Source: Chryseosolibacter histidinae
GTDB lineage: Bacteria; Bacteroidota; Bacteroidia; Cytophagales; Cyclobacteriaceae
DNA length: 64,000 nt
NCBI RefSeq assembly: GCF_018598225.1
Contig: NZ_JAHESF010000004.1
Span: 265,015 to 329,014, forward strand
Reading direction: 5' to 3'
A model generated the notes under the pieces. That model did not search any database. It was given only the letters and a program-made list of their open reading frames with translations, and was not told the origin of the DNA. Every line of letters begins with the position of its first letter. Position 1 is the first letter of the stretch. Below are positions 1 to 8,558 of the stretch, one piece after another. The translations under genes and the position numbers were made by a program.

Positions 1-1
1 C

Positions 2-967
2 TTCTATCCCTACCGTGTAGCCAACGAAGAATTTCCCGACAGCTGCTCTTACGCAGACTATGGCAAGAGCAGGTTCGAACATAAAGACGACTGGCGAAGA
101 GATAATGTCGACTTCTTTGTAAAAGAGCTTGCCGGTAGAATCAGGAAGGAGAAACCACACGTGAAGTTTGGCATCAGCCCATTCGGTGTGTGGCGGAACA
201 TCGAAAAAGATTCCCTTGGCTCCAACACAAGAGCGGGTGTGACCAACTATGACGACCTGTATGCCGATGTGCTGAAATGGCTGAAAGAAGGTTGGATCGA
301 TTATGTGACGCCGCAGCTCTACTGGCAGATCGGATTTGAAAAAGCAGAGTATAAAACGCTTGTGGACTGGTGGAGCAAAAATGCTTTCGGCAAACACGTT
401 TACATCGGCCAGGGTGCTTACAGGGTAGGAGAGAAGGGTTGGGAGAATCCGGAGGAGATCAACAACCAGATCGCCTATAACCGGTCCGTTGCGGGCATTC
501 AGGGCAGCATGTATTTCAGCACCAAAACTTTCATGCAGAACAAATCGGGCATCAACGATAAAGTAAAACGTTTGTATCCGCATCATGCGCTGGTGCCCGT
601 GATGTCGTGGATGAAAGGGCAGCCCGTGTATGCGCCGCAGCTCGATACCATTGCAGGTACGCCGGCAAGTGGACTGAAGCTTGCATGGAAAGATGCGCAG
701 AACAGCGCCACCAGCTACTACATCATCTATCGTTACAAAGGCGCAGCTCCCGGAGGCCTTGACGATCCTACGAACATCGTTGCCATTGTTCCGCGGCAGC
801 CGGCAGCAGTACAAACCTGGATGGATACGAAAGCAGAAAGACGCACCATTTACACGTATGTGATCACGGCGGCAGACAGGCTTCACAATGAAAGCGAAGG
901 CGGCAGCGCTTATACGGTGAAGACAAAAGGCAGGAAGGGAAAGATCAGAAGTGTAACAGCACGCTGA
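2..967 (+). CDS. GHL10 family glycoside hydrolase (DigH/YngK type), 5' end outside the window
   Basis: The frame is open from base 2, so the N-terminus is missing; 321 residues are visible. The stretch HVKFGISPFGVW, a preceding Y-x-DDLYADVLKWL region and YVTPQLYWQ are typical of the GHL10 (DUF187) TIM barrel found in E. coli DigH/YddW and Bacillus YngK. E. coli DigH cleaves denuded peptidoglycan glycan strands. The last ~110 residues (from about base 620) look like a fibronectin type III-like beta domain, with alternating strands and a Lys/Arg-rich tail. It lies upstream of a metallophosphoesterase, a NamZ-like muramidase and a NagZ fusion, which supports a cell-wall glycan substrate. Family assignment is firm; the substrate is inferred from neighbours. 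Confidence 0.88.
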   Translation, partial: FYPYRVANEEFPDSCSYADYGKSRFEHKDDWRRDNVDFFVKELAGRIRKEKPHVKFGISPFGVWRNIEKDSLGSNTRAGVTNYDDLYADVLKWLKEGWIDYVTPQLYWQIGFEKAEYKTLVDWWSKNAFGKHVYIGQGAYRVGEKGWENPEEINNQIAYNRSVAGIQGSMYFSTKTFMQNKSGINDKVKRLYPHHALVPVMSWMKGQPVYAPQLDTIAGTPASGLKLAWKDAQNSATSYYIIYRYKGAAPGGLDDPTNIVAIVPRQPAAVQTWMDTKAERRTIYTYVITAADRLHNESEGGSAYTVKTKGRKGKIRSVTAR

Positions 968-1123
968 GAGAAATACCGCCATTTTCCACTCGTGTAAATC
1001 CCTATTTTCAGGGAGTGGATTGATCAACTTAATACCAACATTTGCCCTGGCTTTCGGGAATTTAGTACGCTGAACGCGATAATGTTTTCGTAACATTTTC
1101 CTGACCGTAAAACAACACAGTTT

Positions 1124-2161
1124 GTGAGCAACAGGCGCAGCTTTATTAAAACATTGTCGCTGGCAGGAGCGAGCTTGGGCTTATTAAAGCCCGCAACATC
1201 TTCTGCGGCGGAATGGTCTGCAAAAAGTAAGGACGGATTTTCGTTCCTGCACCTGACAGACATGCACGTGCGCAGAAAGCGGCAGGGACATATCGGTTAT
1301 CAGGCCTGTATCGACGCGGTGAATAAATTTGACCGCACTGCAGACTTTGTGCTCATGGGTGGAGATGGTGCCTTTGATGGCAACTACACAGCCAAAGAAG
1401 AGTTCATTGACCAGATCGATCTTTTTAAAGGCGCATCCGATAAGCTGAAGATGCCGTACTATAATTCGATCGGCAATCACGATGTGCTCGGCTGGAACGC
1501 ACGCAGGAAAGTATCACTCGATGATCCGGACCTGGGCAAGAAGCTGATCATGGACAAGCTGAAGATGCCGAACAGCTACTACAGCTTCGATCACAAGGGC
1601 TGGCACTTTGTGGTGATGGATTCCATTTTTCCCGTAGAGGCCGACCATGGAATAGGGTATAAAGGTGCTTTCGGCGAGCAGCAGCTGGAGTGGTTGCGTT
1701 TTGACCTGGGCAAACATTACAAGATGCCTACGGTGGTCATGACGCACATCGCGGCCTTCTGCCACATCGCACAGATGAATGGCGACGGAAAATTCAACGC
1801 CATCGGTCACATGGTGGTGGAAGACACCGTGAAGTTCCGCCAGATCATAGAACGGCACAATGTAAAGGCGGTGTTGCAGGGACATAGTCACGTGCCCGAA
1901 GATTTTTATTACAACGGCGTCTGGTATATCACAAGCCAGTCTGTGAGCGCGGCATGGTGGGGAGGCAACTGGAAAGGATTTATGCCCGGCTATACCGTAT
2001 TCCATACCGCAGGAGAAACCCTGCGCTGGGAACGCAAAACATTCGAGTGGCAGCATCATCTCGAACCAGAAGATACACTCGAGCGTCAAAAGATAGCCGA
2101 GTACGAGGCATTTGAAAAAAAGCAGGCTGAGCTTCTTGAAGAAGAGACTGCTAGGAAATAG
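1124..2161 (+). CDS. Tat-exported calcineurin-like metallophosphoesterase
   Basis: 345 residues from a GTG start, chosen because it gives an intact twin-arginine signal (NRRSFIKTLSL at residues 3-13) followed by a hydrophobic stretch and an Ala-rich cleavage region near residue 28. The metallophosphoesterase motifs follow in order: D46-x-H48 (LTDMH), GGDGAFDG near residue 85, GNHD, MTHIA and GHSH, giving a complete dimetal site. It is therefore probably a folded, metal-loaded periplasmic phosphoesterase. The C-terminus is Glu/Lys-rich. The substrate is unknown; a role in removing phosphate from cell-wall or sugar-phosphate fragments is a guess from its place in a peptidoglycan salvage locus. 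A heptad-repeat element starts directly after the stop codon, and a G/C hairpin with a T run lies at 2264-2296. Confidence 0.88.
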   Translation: MSNRRSFIKTLSLAGASLGLLKPATSSAAEWSAKSKDGFSFLHLTDMHVRRKRQGHIGYQACIDAVNKFDRTADFVLMGGDGAFDGNYTAKEEFIDQIDLFKGASDKLKMPYYNSIGNHDVLGWNARRKVSLDDPDLGKKLIMDKLKMPNSYYSFDHKGWHFVVMDSIFPVEADHGIGYKGAFGEQQLEWLRFDLGKHYKMPTVVMTHIAAFCHIAQMNGDGKFNAIGHMVVEDTVKFRQIIERHNVKAVLQGHSHVPEDFYYNGVWYITSQSVSAAWWGGNWKGFMPGYTVFHTAGETLRWERKTFEWQHHLEPEDTLERQKIAEYEAFEKKQAELLEEETARK

Positions 2162-2162
2162 A

Positions 2163-2236
2163 TGCGAGACATGGGATGTGAGATATGAGACAAATGCAAG
2201 GTGGCTCCAAGTCTCAAATCTCATCTCATATCTAGT
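2163..2236. repeat. Heptad inverted-repeat element G (word ATGTGAG)
   Basis: The left arm 2162-2196 repeats a 7-base word (ATGCGAG, ACATGGG, ATGTGAG, ATATGAG) and the right arm 2211-2236 is its inverted, less regular counterpart. It begins immediately after the TAG stop of the phosphoesterase. The word contains TGA. One of 13 such elements in the window. Confidence 0.75.
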
Positions 2237-2263
2237 CTAAGAATTGGGTTAGGGGATTAAAAT

Positions 2264-2296
2264 GGGTGGCTGTGGAGGCCACCCCCCCTTTTTTCA
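2264..2296 (+). terminator. Intrinsic terminator after the metallophosphoesterase
   Basis: GGGTGGC (2264-2270) pairs with GCCACCC (2278-2284), followed by a C run and six T. It sits between the phosphoesterase and the start codon chosen for the NamZ-like gene at 2298, which argues against the earlier in-frame ATG at 2262. Confidence 0.7.
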
Positions 2297-2297
2297 A

Positions 2298-3563
2298 ATG
2301 AAGAACATCTCCTTTTTACATCGTCCGCTGCTGCTGGCGTTCCTGCTTAGCAGCACTGCTTTTTCAGATCACAAACCTTCCGCTGATCCGCGGGTGATCA
2401 TCGGCGCAGAACGGTTATTCACACCGGAATATTTTTCCCTTATCAAAGGCAAACGTATCGGACTGGTCACCAACCACACCGGGTTGTTGCCTGACGGCCG
2501 TCACCTGGTGGACGTGCTCTTCAAAAACCCGGAAGTAAAACTGACGATGCTCTTCGGACCGGAGCACGGTATCAGGGGCGATGCCGATGACCATGTGGCC
2601 GATGGCAAAGACCAGGTTACGGGTTTGCCGGTCGTTTCCTTGTATGGAAAAGTGCGCAAACCCACGGCAGAAATGCTGAAAGCGGTAGACGTGCTGATCT
2701 TTGATATCCAGGATATCGGCGCGCGGTTCTACACCTACATCGCCACCATGAACCATGTGCTGGAAGCTGCAGCCGAGAACAACATACCGTACATCGTGCT
2801 CGACAGGCCCAACGCCATCGGAGGTGTCTACGTAGATGGTCCTCTTGACGATGAGAGCGCAGTTCCCGTGACAGGCGTGGGGCAGCTGCCTGTTGTTCAT
2901 GGGATGAGTGTGGGCGAATTGGCCCTGATGTTCAATGGTGAGCGCAAGCTGAAACAACTTCCCCAGGCGAAGCTCACCGTAATTCCGGTAACGAATTATA
3001 AACGCAAGCAGTGGTACGACGAGACAGGACTTCCGTGGATCAAACCATCGCCCAACATGCTTACCCTGACAACGGCCGCCGTGTATCCCGCCACATGCCT
3101 GCTGGAGGGAACAAACGTATCAGAAGCCCGCGGCACATTGCATCCCTTCGAGCACATTGCAGCGCCCTGGATCAACGGTGAAGCGCTGGCGAAACAACTG
3201 AACGGCTACAAGCTCCGTGGCGTTACATTCCAAAAGGCTACCGTGAAGCCTGACAGTGTTGTGGATGGTGTCAGGATCTATCCACCCAAGTTCGTAGGGC
3301 AGCAGTGTGAAAGTGCCCGCATGACGATCACCGACAGGAACGCCTTCGAATCGGCGCGCGCCGGCGTTTATATCCTGCATGCATTGCTTACGTTGTATCC
3401 AGATAAAGTAGAGCTTCGCGACAAACGCCTCGATAACCTTCTCGGCACCTCCAAAGTACGCGAGCAGCTGAAAGCGGGAAAGTCTCCGCAAGAGATCGTG
3501 AAGCAGTGGGATAAAGGCCTCACGAATTTCAAGAAGACAAGAAAAAAATACCTGATCTATTAA
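2298..3563 (+). CDS. namZ: DUF1343 exo-beta-N-acetylmuramidase, NamZ-like (GH171)
   Basis: 421 residues with a Sec signal peptide (hydrophobic LLLAFLLSSTAFS, residues ~10-23). The start at 2298 is preferred to 2262 because the upstream ATG lies inside a terminator hairpin. Diagnostic DUF1343/YbbC stretches are visible: LVTNHTG, FGPEHGIRGDADD, FDIQDIGARFYTYI and LPWIKPSPNM. NamZ of Bacillus subtilis releases MurNAc from the non-reducing end of peptidoglycan glycans and is encoded beside nagZ and amiE. Here the neighbouring convergent gene is a NagZ/AmiE-type fusion, so the same three-enzyme set is present. The protein should act in the periplasm or at the outer surface. Its stop codon TAA supplies the first base of hairpin E1. 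Confidence 0.92.
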   Translation: MKNISFLHRPLLLAFLLSSTAFSDHKPSADPRVIIGAERLFTPEYFSLIKGKRIGLVTNHTGLLPDGRHLVDVLFKNPEVKLTMLFGPEHGIRGDADDHVADGKDQVTGLPVVSLYGKVRKPTAEMLKAVDVLIFDIQDIGARFYTYIATMNHVLEAAAENNIPYIVLDRPNAIGGVYVDGPLDDESAVPVTGVGQLPVVHGMSVGELALMFNGERKLKQLPQAKLTVIPVTNYKRKQWYDETGLPWIKPSPNMLTLTTAAVYPATCLLEGTNVSEARGTLHPFEHIAAPWINGEALAKQLNGYKLRGVTFQKATVKPDSVVDGVRIYPPKFVGQQCESARMTITDRNAFESARAGVYILHALLTLYPDKVELRDKRLDNLLGTSKVREQLKAGKSPQEIVKQWDKGLTNFKKTRKKYLIY

Positions 3564-3615
3564 GTCGTCAGACCACTGCTGGTGCGAAAGGCTTGCGCGG
3601 AGTGGTCCGACGACT
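3563..3615. repeat. Hairpin E1 (15-bp arms), convergent gene ends
   Basis: AGTCGTCAGACCACT at 3563-3577 is inverted as AGTGGTCCGACGACT at 3601-3615 with one mismatch. The first A is the last base of the namZ stop codon. The convergent GH3 gene stops 10 bases beyond. Two further copies occur at 42317-42368 and 43766-43817. It probably works as a bidirectional terminator or RNA 3' end. Confidence 0.75.
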
Positions 3616-3625
3616 ATTCACTTCC

Positions 3626-6574
3626 CTACAACGGCGATTTGATCAACGCATCATACATCACCTGCTGGATCTTGGTGCGGGTGTTGAGTCTGTACAAGCG
3701 TGTGTTGTCGCGCGTTGGGTTTACACGGTTCGACAGGAAAATATATACCAGTCCGGTTTGAGGGTCCATCCATACGAACGTGCCCGTGAAACCGGTGTGC
3801 CCGAAGCTGTCAGCGCTGGCACCCTTCGCGGTGTTGTTATTCTCACCCGCGTATTCGAGGTTGGGTTTATCGAAGCCCAGCGCCCGGCGGTTGTTGAGCT
3901 CCGGAAACTGCGTGCGGCTGAACTCCTTTAATGTTTCAGCGCTGATATAACGTTTGCCACCGTACTCACCCATGTTGAGATACATCTGCATCAGCTTGGC
4001 CAGGTCGTTGGCGTTGGCAAACAAACCTGCGTGACCTGAGATGCCGCCCATCATTACAGCGCCTTCGTCGTGCACGCGGCCGTGGATCGGCTCATGCCTG
4101 AACGCAAAGTCATGCTCTGTGGGAACGATCCTGCTCTTGGGGAACTTCTGAAAAGGGTTGTAGGTCACGGTAGTGGCTCCCAGCGGTGCGTAGAAATTCC
4201 GCTGGATGTACGGATAAAAATCTTCCTTGATCATGCTCTCCACCACCCGCGGCGCAAGAATGAAGAAGAAATCTGAATACACATACTTCTTCTCTTTCAG
4301 CAGCGGCGATTTGCGGATAGCCTTCACGATCTTATCAGGATATTTGTGATGCAGGTACATGTTCTGCTTCAGCTTGATCGGGTAATTTTTCGAAGAATCG
4401 CCTTTGATGGTGTGCCACCGGTAGCTGCCATTTTTCCGCAGCGTGTTCTTCCAGAAAGCGATCCAGGGCTGAAAACGCGCCTGGTGCGTGAGAATGTCTT
4501 TCAGGGGAAGGTCCGCCTTGTTCGAGCCTTTGAATTTAGGCAGGTAATCGGCCAGCGTATTATCGAGGGTGTACTTCTTTTCATCGTACAGCTTCATCAA
4601 CGCCGGAAGACCGGTTGAGACCTTGGTAACGGAGGCGAGGTCGTAAAGGTCGGTGCGTTTTACTTTCACGGTATCGCTGTAGTCCTGATAACCATAAGCC
4701 TTGTACATCACCACTTTTTTGTCTTTGGCCACAAACACTTCGCAGCCAGGGATAGCCTTGGCGTTGAGCGCCTGTGCTACCAGCGAATCGATACGCCCGA
4801 AAAGGATGTCTGAGCGCATGCCTGCATCTTCAGGAAGGGTGTACTTGAAGCGGATCCCGCCTTGCACATCAAGGCCGTAACCTGCCATGTATTTGGTGCC
4901 AACACTCACCGGCATGCGCCCGTTTGCAGAGATGCCGCCAAAGATGAGCTGTGCGGCAAGCTCCTGTGCATTGACATTATCCTGGTAAGTAACAACAAGC
5001 CCGTCAGCGAGCTCGATGTCTTTCAGCTTGTCCAGCACATAAGGATTTTTAAATACCGCCATGATCACGTTCGGCTTCGCGGCGAGCACGCTGACAAACT
5101 CTTGCACCTGGGCAGAAAGGGTCAGTCTGTTCGTGGGCCGGATGCCATCGTCATGCACGGCGCCGATCACCAGGTTGTATTTTGCCAATTGTGTTCTCAG
5201 CTCGTCGAGTTGTGCGGTAGTGGCGTCTTTGGAAACAGTGAAATATTTTACATCTGTATACAGGCTCAGCGTTTGCTGAAAAGGTGTTGCCTTGTCAGTA
5301 CCGAAAGAAACAGCAGCGATGCGAAGCGTATCCAGTGCCTGCAGCGGCATGAGGTTGCGCTCGTTGTTCAGTACTGTGAGCGATGCTTCGGTCAGCTTGC
5401 GGCTCAGCAGTTTTGCCTGGGGCGTATTCAGCTCTTCAGCGATGCGGGCGATCTGAACAGGACGATAGCGGTTCAATCCTACCCATTGTTTCACGGCCAG
5501 CATCTTACGGCAGCGGTTGTCGATCTCCTGCTGCGTAATAAGGCCTTGTTTCACTGCCTTGCGGATCTCGGCGATGGCCAGCGGAATATTTTCAGTGAAC
5601 TCCAGCACATCGTTGCCTGCCACAAGCGCATTGCGGTCTACCACACCGGGTTCATTGCCCGCGGTAACACCTTTCATGTTCATGGCGTCGGTAACCGTAA
5701 GTCCTTCGAACTTCAGCTCTTTTTTGAGGAGGCTGGTGATGATGTTCTTCGATAACGTGGAGGGTACCCTGGAAGTGTCGAGCGCGGGAATATTTAAATG
5801 GGCTACCATGATGCCGCCGATGCCGGCGTTGATCAGCTCGCGGAAGGGATACAGCTCCAGCGTGTCGAGGCGCTCACGCGGATGGCTGATCTGTGGCAGT
5901 GCGTAATGCGAGTCGGTGCCGGTGTCGCCGTGGCCGGGAAAATGTTTAGCAGTGGTAAGCACACCGTGGTCCTGCATGCCTTTCATGTAGGCGATGCCTT
6001 TTTGTGCTACGTTCTTTTTGTTCTCGCCGAATGAGCGATAGTTAATGACAGGATTATTGGGATTGTTGTTCACATCCACCACCGGTGCAAAGTTCACGTG
6101 AATACCTGCGCGCCGCGCCTGCCGTGCTACTTCTGTGCCCATCTCATAGAGCAGGTTGTTATCCTGGATGGCGCCCAGGGTCATCTGGTAAGGATAGCTG
6201 ATGGTGCTGTCGAGGCGCATGCCGAGGCCCCACTCTGCATCCATGGCGATGATCAGGGGTACTTTTGATGCAGCCTGGTATTCGTTGGTGAGGCTTGCTT
6301 CCCGGCCAGGGCCGCCCTGGAAGAAGATCAGGCCACCTACTTTGTGTTCCTGGATAAGCTTCAGCATCTCCTGCTGGTGCTCCGGCCCACGGTTGGAGTA
6401 TGCGGCCGCCACCATGAGCTGCGCGATGCGTTCATCGGGGGTGAGTGTCTTCATCACGGAATCAACCCAGGGGCTGTTCATGTAGTTGAGAAAAGGTGGT
6501 GCATGCTGGGCGCTTGCTGTGCAGCAGAAGAAAAAAAGGAGCGCCGTACTGAAATAATAAAATGATCTTTTCAT
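3626..6574 (-). CDS. Periplasmic NagZ-type GH3 N-acetylglucosaminidase fused to a serine beta-lactamase-fold (AmiE-like) domain
   Basis: 982 residues; the start at 6574 gives a clean signal peptide (LLFFFCCTASAQ). Residues ~35-380 are a GH3 domain of the NagZ class: K210-H211-F-P-G-H215-G-D217-T is the flexible loop with the Asp/His dyad, and VTDAMNM places the nucleophile at D296. A GH3 C-terminal alpha/beta domain follows (~390-570). Residues ~600-982 are a class C beta-lactamase fold: S648-V-T-K651, Y-S-D, and H-T-G near the end replacing K-T-G. In Bacillus, NagZ (GH3) and AmiE (beta-lactamase-fold MurNAc-L-Ala amidase) are separate proteins acting together. Here one chain could strip peptide and GlcNAc from wall fragments. 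It lies 132 bases downstream of susD on the same strand. The amidase activity is inferred. Confidence 0.9.
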   Translation of the reverse strand: MKRSFYYFSTALLFFFCCTASAQHAPPFLNYMNSPWVDSVMKTLTPDERIAQLMVAAAYSNRGPEHQQEMLKLIQEHKVGGLIFFQGGPGREASLTNEYQAASKVPLIIAMDAEWGLGMRLDSTISYPYQMTLGAIQDNNLLYEMGTEVARQARRAGIHVNFAPVVDVNNNPNNPVINYRSFGENKKNVAQKGIAYMKGMQDHGVLTTAKHFPGHGDTGTDSHYALPQISHPRERLDTLELYPFRELINAGIGGIMVAHLNIPALDTSRVPSTLSKNIITSLLKKELKFEGLTVTDAMNMKGVTAGNEPGVVDRNALVAGNDVLEFTENIPLAIAEIRKAVKQGLITQQEIDNRCRKMLAVKQWVGLNRYRPVQIARIAEELNTPQAKLLSRKLTEASLTVLNNERNLMPLQALDTLRIAAVSFGTDKATPFQQTLSLYTDVKYFTVSKDATTAQLDELRTQLAKYNLVIGAVHDDGIRPTNRLTLSAQVQEFVSVLAAKPNVIMAVFKNPYVLDKLKDIELADGLVVTYQDNVNAQELAAQLIFGGISANGRMPVSVGTKYMAGYGLDVQGGIRFKYTLPEDAGMRSDILFGRIDSLVAQALNAKAIPGCEVFVAKDKKVVMYKAYGYQDYSDTVKVKRTDLYDLASVTKVSTGLPALMKLYDEKKYTLDNTLADYLPKFKGSNKADLPLKDILTHQARFQPWIAFWKNTLRKNGSYRWHTIKGDSSKNYPIKLKQNMYLHHKYPDKIVKAIRKSPLLKEKKYVYSDFFFILAPRVVESMIKEDFYPYIQRNFYAPLGATTVTYNPFQKFPKSRIVPTEHDFAFRHEPIHGRVHDEGAVMMGGISGHAGLFANANDLAKLMQMYLNMGEYGGKRYISAETLKEFSRTQFPELNNRRALGFDKPNLEYAGENNNTAKGASADSFGHTGFTGTFVWMDPQTGLVYIFLSNRVNPTRDNTRLYRLNTRTKIQQVMYDALIKSPL

Positions 6575-6648
6575 GATTAAAGTAACGAATTCATGGTGGA
6601 TGCTCTTCAACCATTAATGTAATAAGCTGAAAAGCTTTTTAAAAGAAT

Positions 6649-6682
6649 AAGGCCTTCTCCAAAAGCAATTGAAGAAGGCCTT
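6649..6682 (-). terminator. Hairpin between susD and the GH3 fusion
   Basis: AAGGCCTTCT (6649-6658) and AGAAGGCCTT (6673-6682) form a perfect 10-bp stem, followed on the minus strand by a T-rich stretch. It lies between the susD stop and the GH3 start, so it could reduce read-through from susCD or stabilise the susCD message. Confidence 0.65.
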
Positions 6683-6706
6683 ACTATTATTTGGTTCTTA
6701 ATCAAA

Positions 6707-8536
6707 TTAATTCCAGCCTGGGTTCTGAGTAAGGTGATAACCTTTCTCTTCGTACTGGTTGATCTCGTTGTTGCCCAGGGGTGCCAGATAAACCCTGTCA
6801 TTGAAAGCGTCGCGGTTAGAAACGTTCTCAGGAACGTAGTAACCTACCATCTCAGCCTTATTGGTTCCGTTGAAAGTAACAACGGTTCCGTCTGCTTTTT
6901 CAACTTTGAGGATATTTACTTTGGCAGTTCCAGTCAGGAATGAAGGGAGCTCAGTATTGAAATCGACCCATGGTCCGCGCAGAAGGTCAGGGTTGGTGGC
7001 AGCGTTCATATAGTCAAGCTTCTTCCAGCGTTTCAGGTCGAGCAGGCGTGTGTGCTCATACACAAACTCCATCCTGCGTTCTCTCCTGATCTCCCAGAGG
7101 ATCGGAGAAACGGTGGCATCGCGGTCCGGATCGTTAGGTACGGCAGAAAGCAGCAACGGAGCCGTCTTCTGAACACCTTTACCGATCGCGGCCTGATCCA
7201 GCGGACGGTTGCGGATGGCATTGATCGTTACATCGATGTCTGCTTGTGTCAGCGCAGTACCGCCCATGGTTTCGAGCTCTGCTTTTGCTTCAACCAAATT
7301 CAGCGCTACTTCTGCGAGGCGCAACACCGGTGCATCGTTTGTATTGGTGCTTGAGCCGTATTGCGGAGGATAGGTGGAACCGGCAAACGTCGGTCCTGTT
7401 CTGTCGATGAATTTATCAGCATACAACAAGGTAGCGGAGGTAGTCCTTACAGCATCCCAGAAAGTTGCTTCAAAGCGCGGGTCGCGGGTTGTCTGCAGCG
7501 TAAGCACATCTAACTTATCTGCATTCGGTACCGCCGATAACTTGTAAGGCTGACCGTCTCTGGCAATAAATGATCTGATAAGATCGAGATTCGCCGCCGG
7601 GCCCTGGCTTTCAGTAGTGTTTGAATACGAAGCGATGGCGTGTGTTACACCCAGCGCAGCATCGTACGTTCTGTACAGCAGTACCTCCTTGTTGGTGGCA
7701 AGGCTTTCTGATCCGAACAGCGAGCGGAAATCAGAGGTGAAAGACCATTTGCCTGATTTGATCACCATGTCTGCTGCCCTTACGGCCTGGTCGAGGTATT
7801 TTTTCGCCTTCTCAGTATTTCCGAAGTGATACTTCTGATAAGTGCCTTCAAACAACATAAACCTTGAAATGAAACCTGCAGCGATGTAACGGTTCAGATA
7901 CTGAATGTTGCCGTCTGACTCGCGCATGTTCGTCATCACGTATTCAAAATCATCATACACATGATCCATCACCACGGTCCGGTCGTCACGGTCTTTGTAC
8001 AACTGATCCAGCTCGGTCTCTATTAGTACGTGGTCATAATAAGGTACGTTTCCAAACACGCTTACCAGCCTGCTGTATTCAAAGCCCCTGAAGAACCGGG
8101 CTACAGCGCTCCAATGCTTATAGGGCTCTTCCTGCAGATAGGTGTCTTTCATTTTTTCCACCCGTTCGAGCAGGAGGTTTGATTTCCGTACCCATGCAAA
8201 ATCCCAGGTAGGACCGCTATAAGTGCCAAGCCAGGCAGCTGTTTCCAAAAGAGAGTTCCTTGAAGCAGGTGCCTGCGTTTCAAATCCGCTTTGTTTTCCG
8301 GAAGAAGTGAGGTCATCGTTGAAGGTATAACCACGGAGCGGAGCGTAATCAACACCAAAGCCGCTGTTGTATCCTACAAAGTAGTTCGGATAGAAACCGT
8401 TAACGTAAAGCCTTACGTTGTTTTCATTTACCCATAAGGTCTCATCATTCATCTGTGTCAATGGTGGCCTGTCAAGAAAATCCTCGCAGCTACCAAGAGC
8501 GAAAGCGATAAACAGTATGATCGAATATTTTTTCAT
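6707..8536 (-). CDS. SusD/RagB-family surface glycan-binding lipoprotein
   Basis: 609 residues. The N-terminus is a lipoprotein signal (FIAFALGSC, lipid-accepting Cys17) followed by acidic E-D, the usual surface-export mark in Bacteroidota. The sequence NENNVRLYVNGFYPNYF and the later EVALNLVEAKAEL and IRRERRMEFVYEHTRLLDLKRW stretches are typical of the TPR-based SusD fold and its C-terminal region. It lies 22 bases after susC on the same strand, so the pair is one transcription unit. SusD proteins cap the SusC barrel and capture the ligand at the cell surface. Neighbouring NamZ, NagZ/AmiE and NagX genes suggest muropeptides or wall glycan fragments as ligand; that is inference. Confidence 0.95.
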   Translation of the reverse strand: MKKYSIILFIAFALGSCEDFLDRPPLTQMNDETLWVNENNVRLYVNGFYPNYFVGYNSGFGVDYAPLRGYTFNDDLTSSGKQSGFETQAPASRNSLLETAAWLGTYSGPTWDFAWVRKSNLLLERVEKMKDTYLQEEPYKHWSAVARFFRGFEYSRLVSVFGNVPYYDHVLIETELDQLYKDRDDRTVVMDHVYDDFEYVMTNMRESDGNIQYLNRYIAAGFISRFMLFEGTYQKYHFGNTEKAKKYLDQAVRAADMVIKSGKWSFTSDFRSLFGSESLATNKEVLLYRTYDAALGVTHAIASYSNTTESQGPAANLDLIRSFIARDGQPYKLSAVPNADKLDVLTLQTTRDPRFEATFWDAVRTTSATLLYADKFIDRTGPTFAGSTYPPQYGSSTNTNDAPVLRLAEVALNLVEAKAELETMGGTALTQADIDVTINAIRNRPLDQAAIGKGVQKTAPLLLSAVPNDPDRDATVSPILWEIRRERRMEFVYEHTRLLDLKRWKKLDYMNAATNPDLLRGPWVDFNTELPSFLTGTAKVNILKVEKADGTVVTFNGTNKAEMVGYYVPENVSNRDAFNDRVYLAPLGNNEINQYEEKGYHLTQNPGWN

Positions 8537-8558
8537 GATTCTTTAATGCTTAATGTTT

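Noticed and set aside
2262..2297. Earlier ATG for the NamZ-like protein
   Set aside because: It lies inside a terminator-like hairpin and would place twelve non-signal residues before a complete signal peptide.
4862..5755. Long plus-strand open frames inside the GH3 fusion gene
   Set aside because: Opposite-strand shadows of a clear coding region; no family motifs. The same applies to 15488-16348, 30510-31361, 45530-46348 and 58196-58969.
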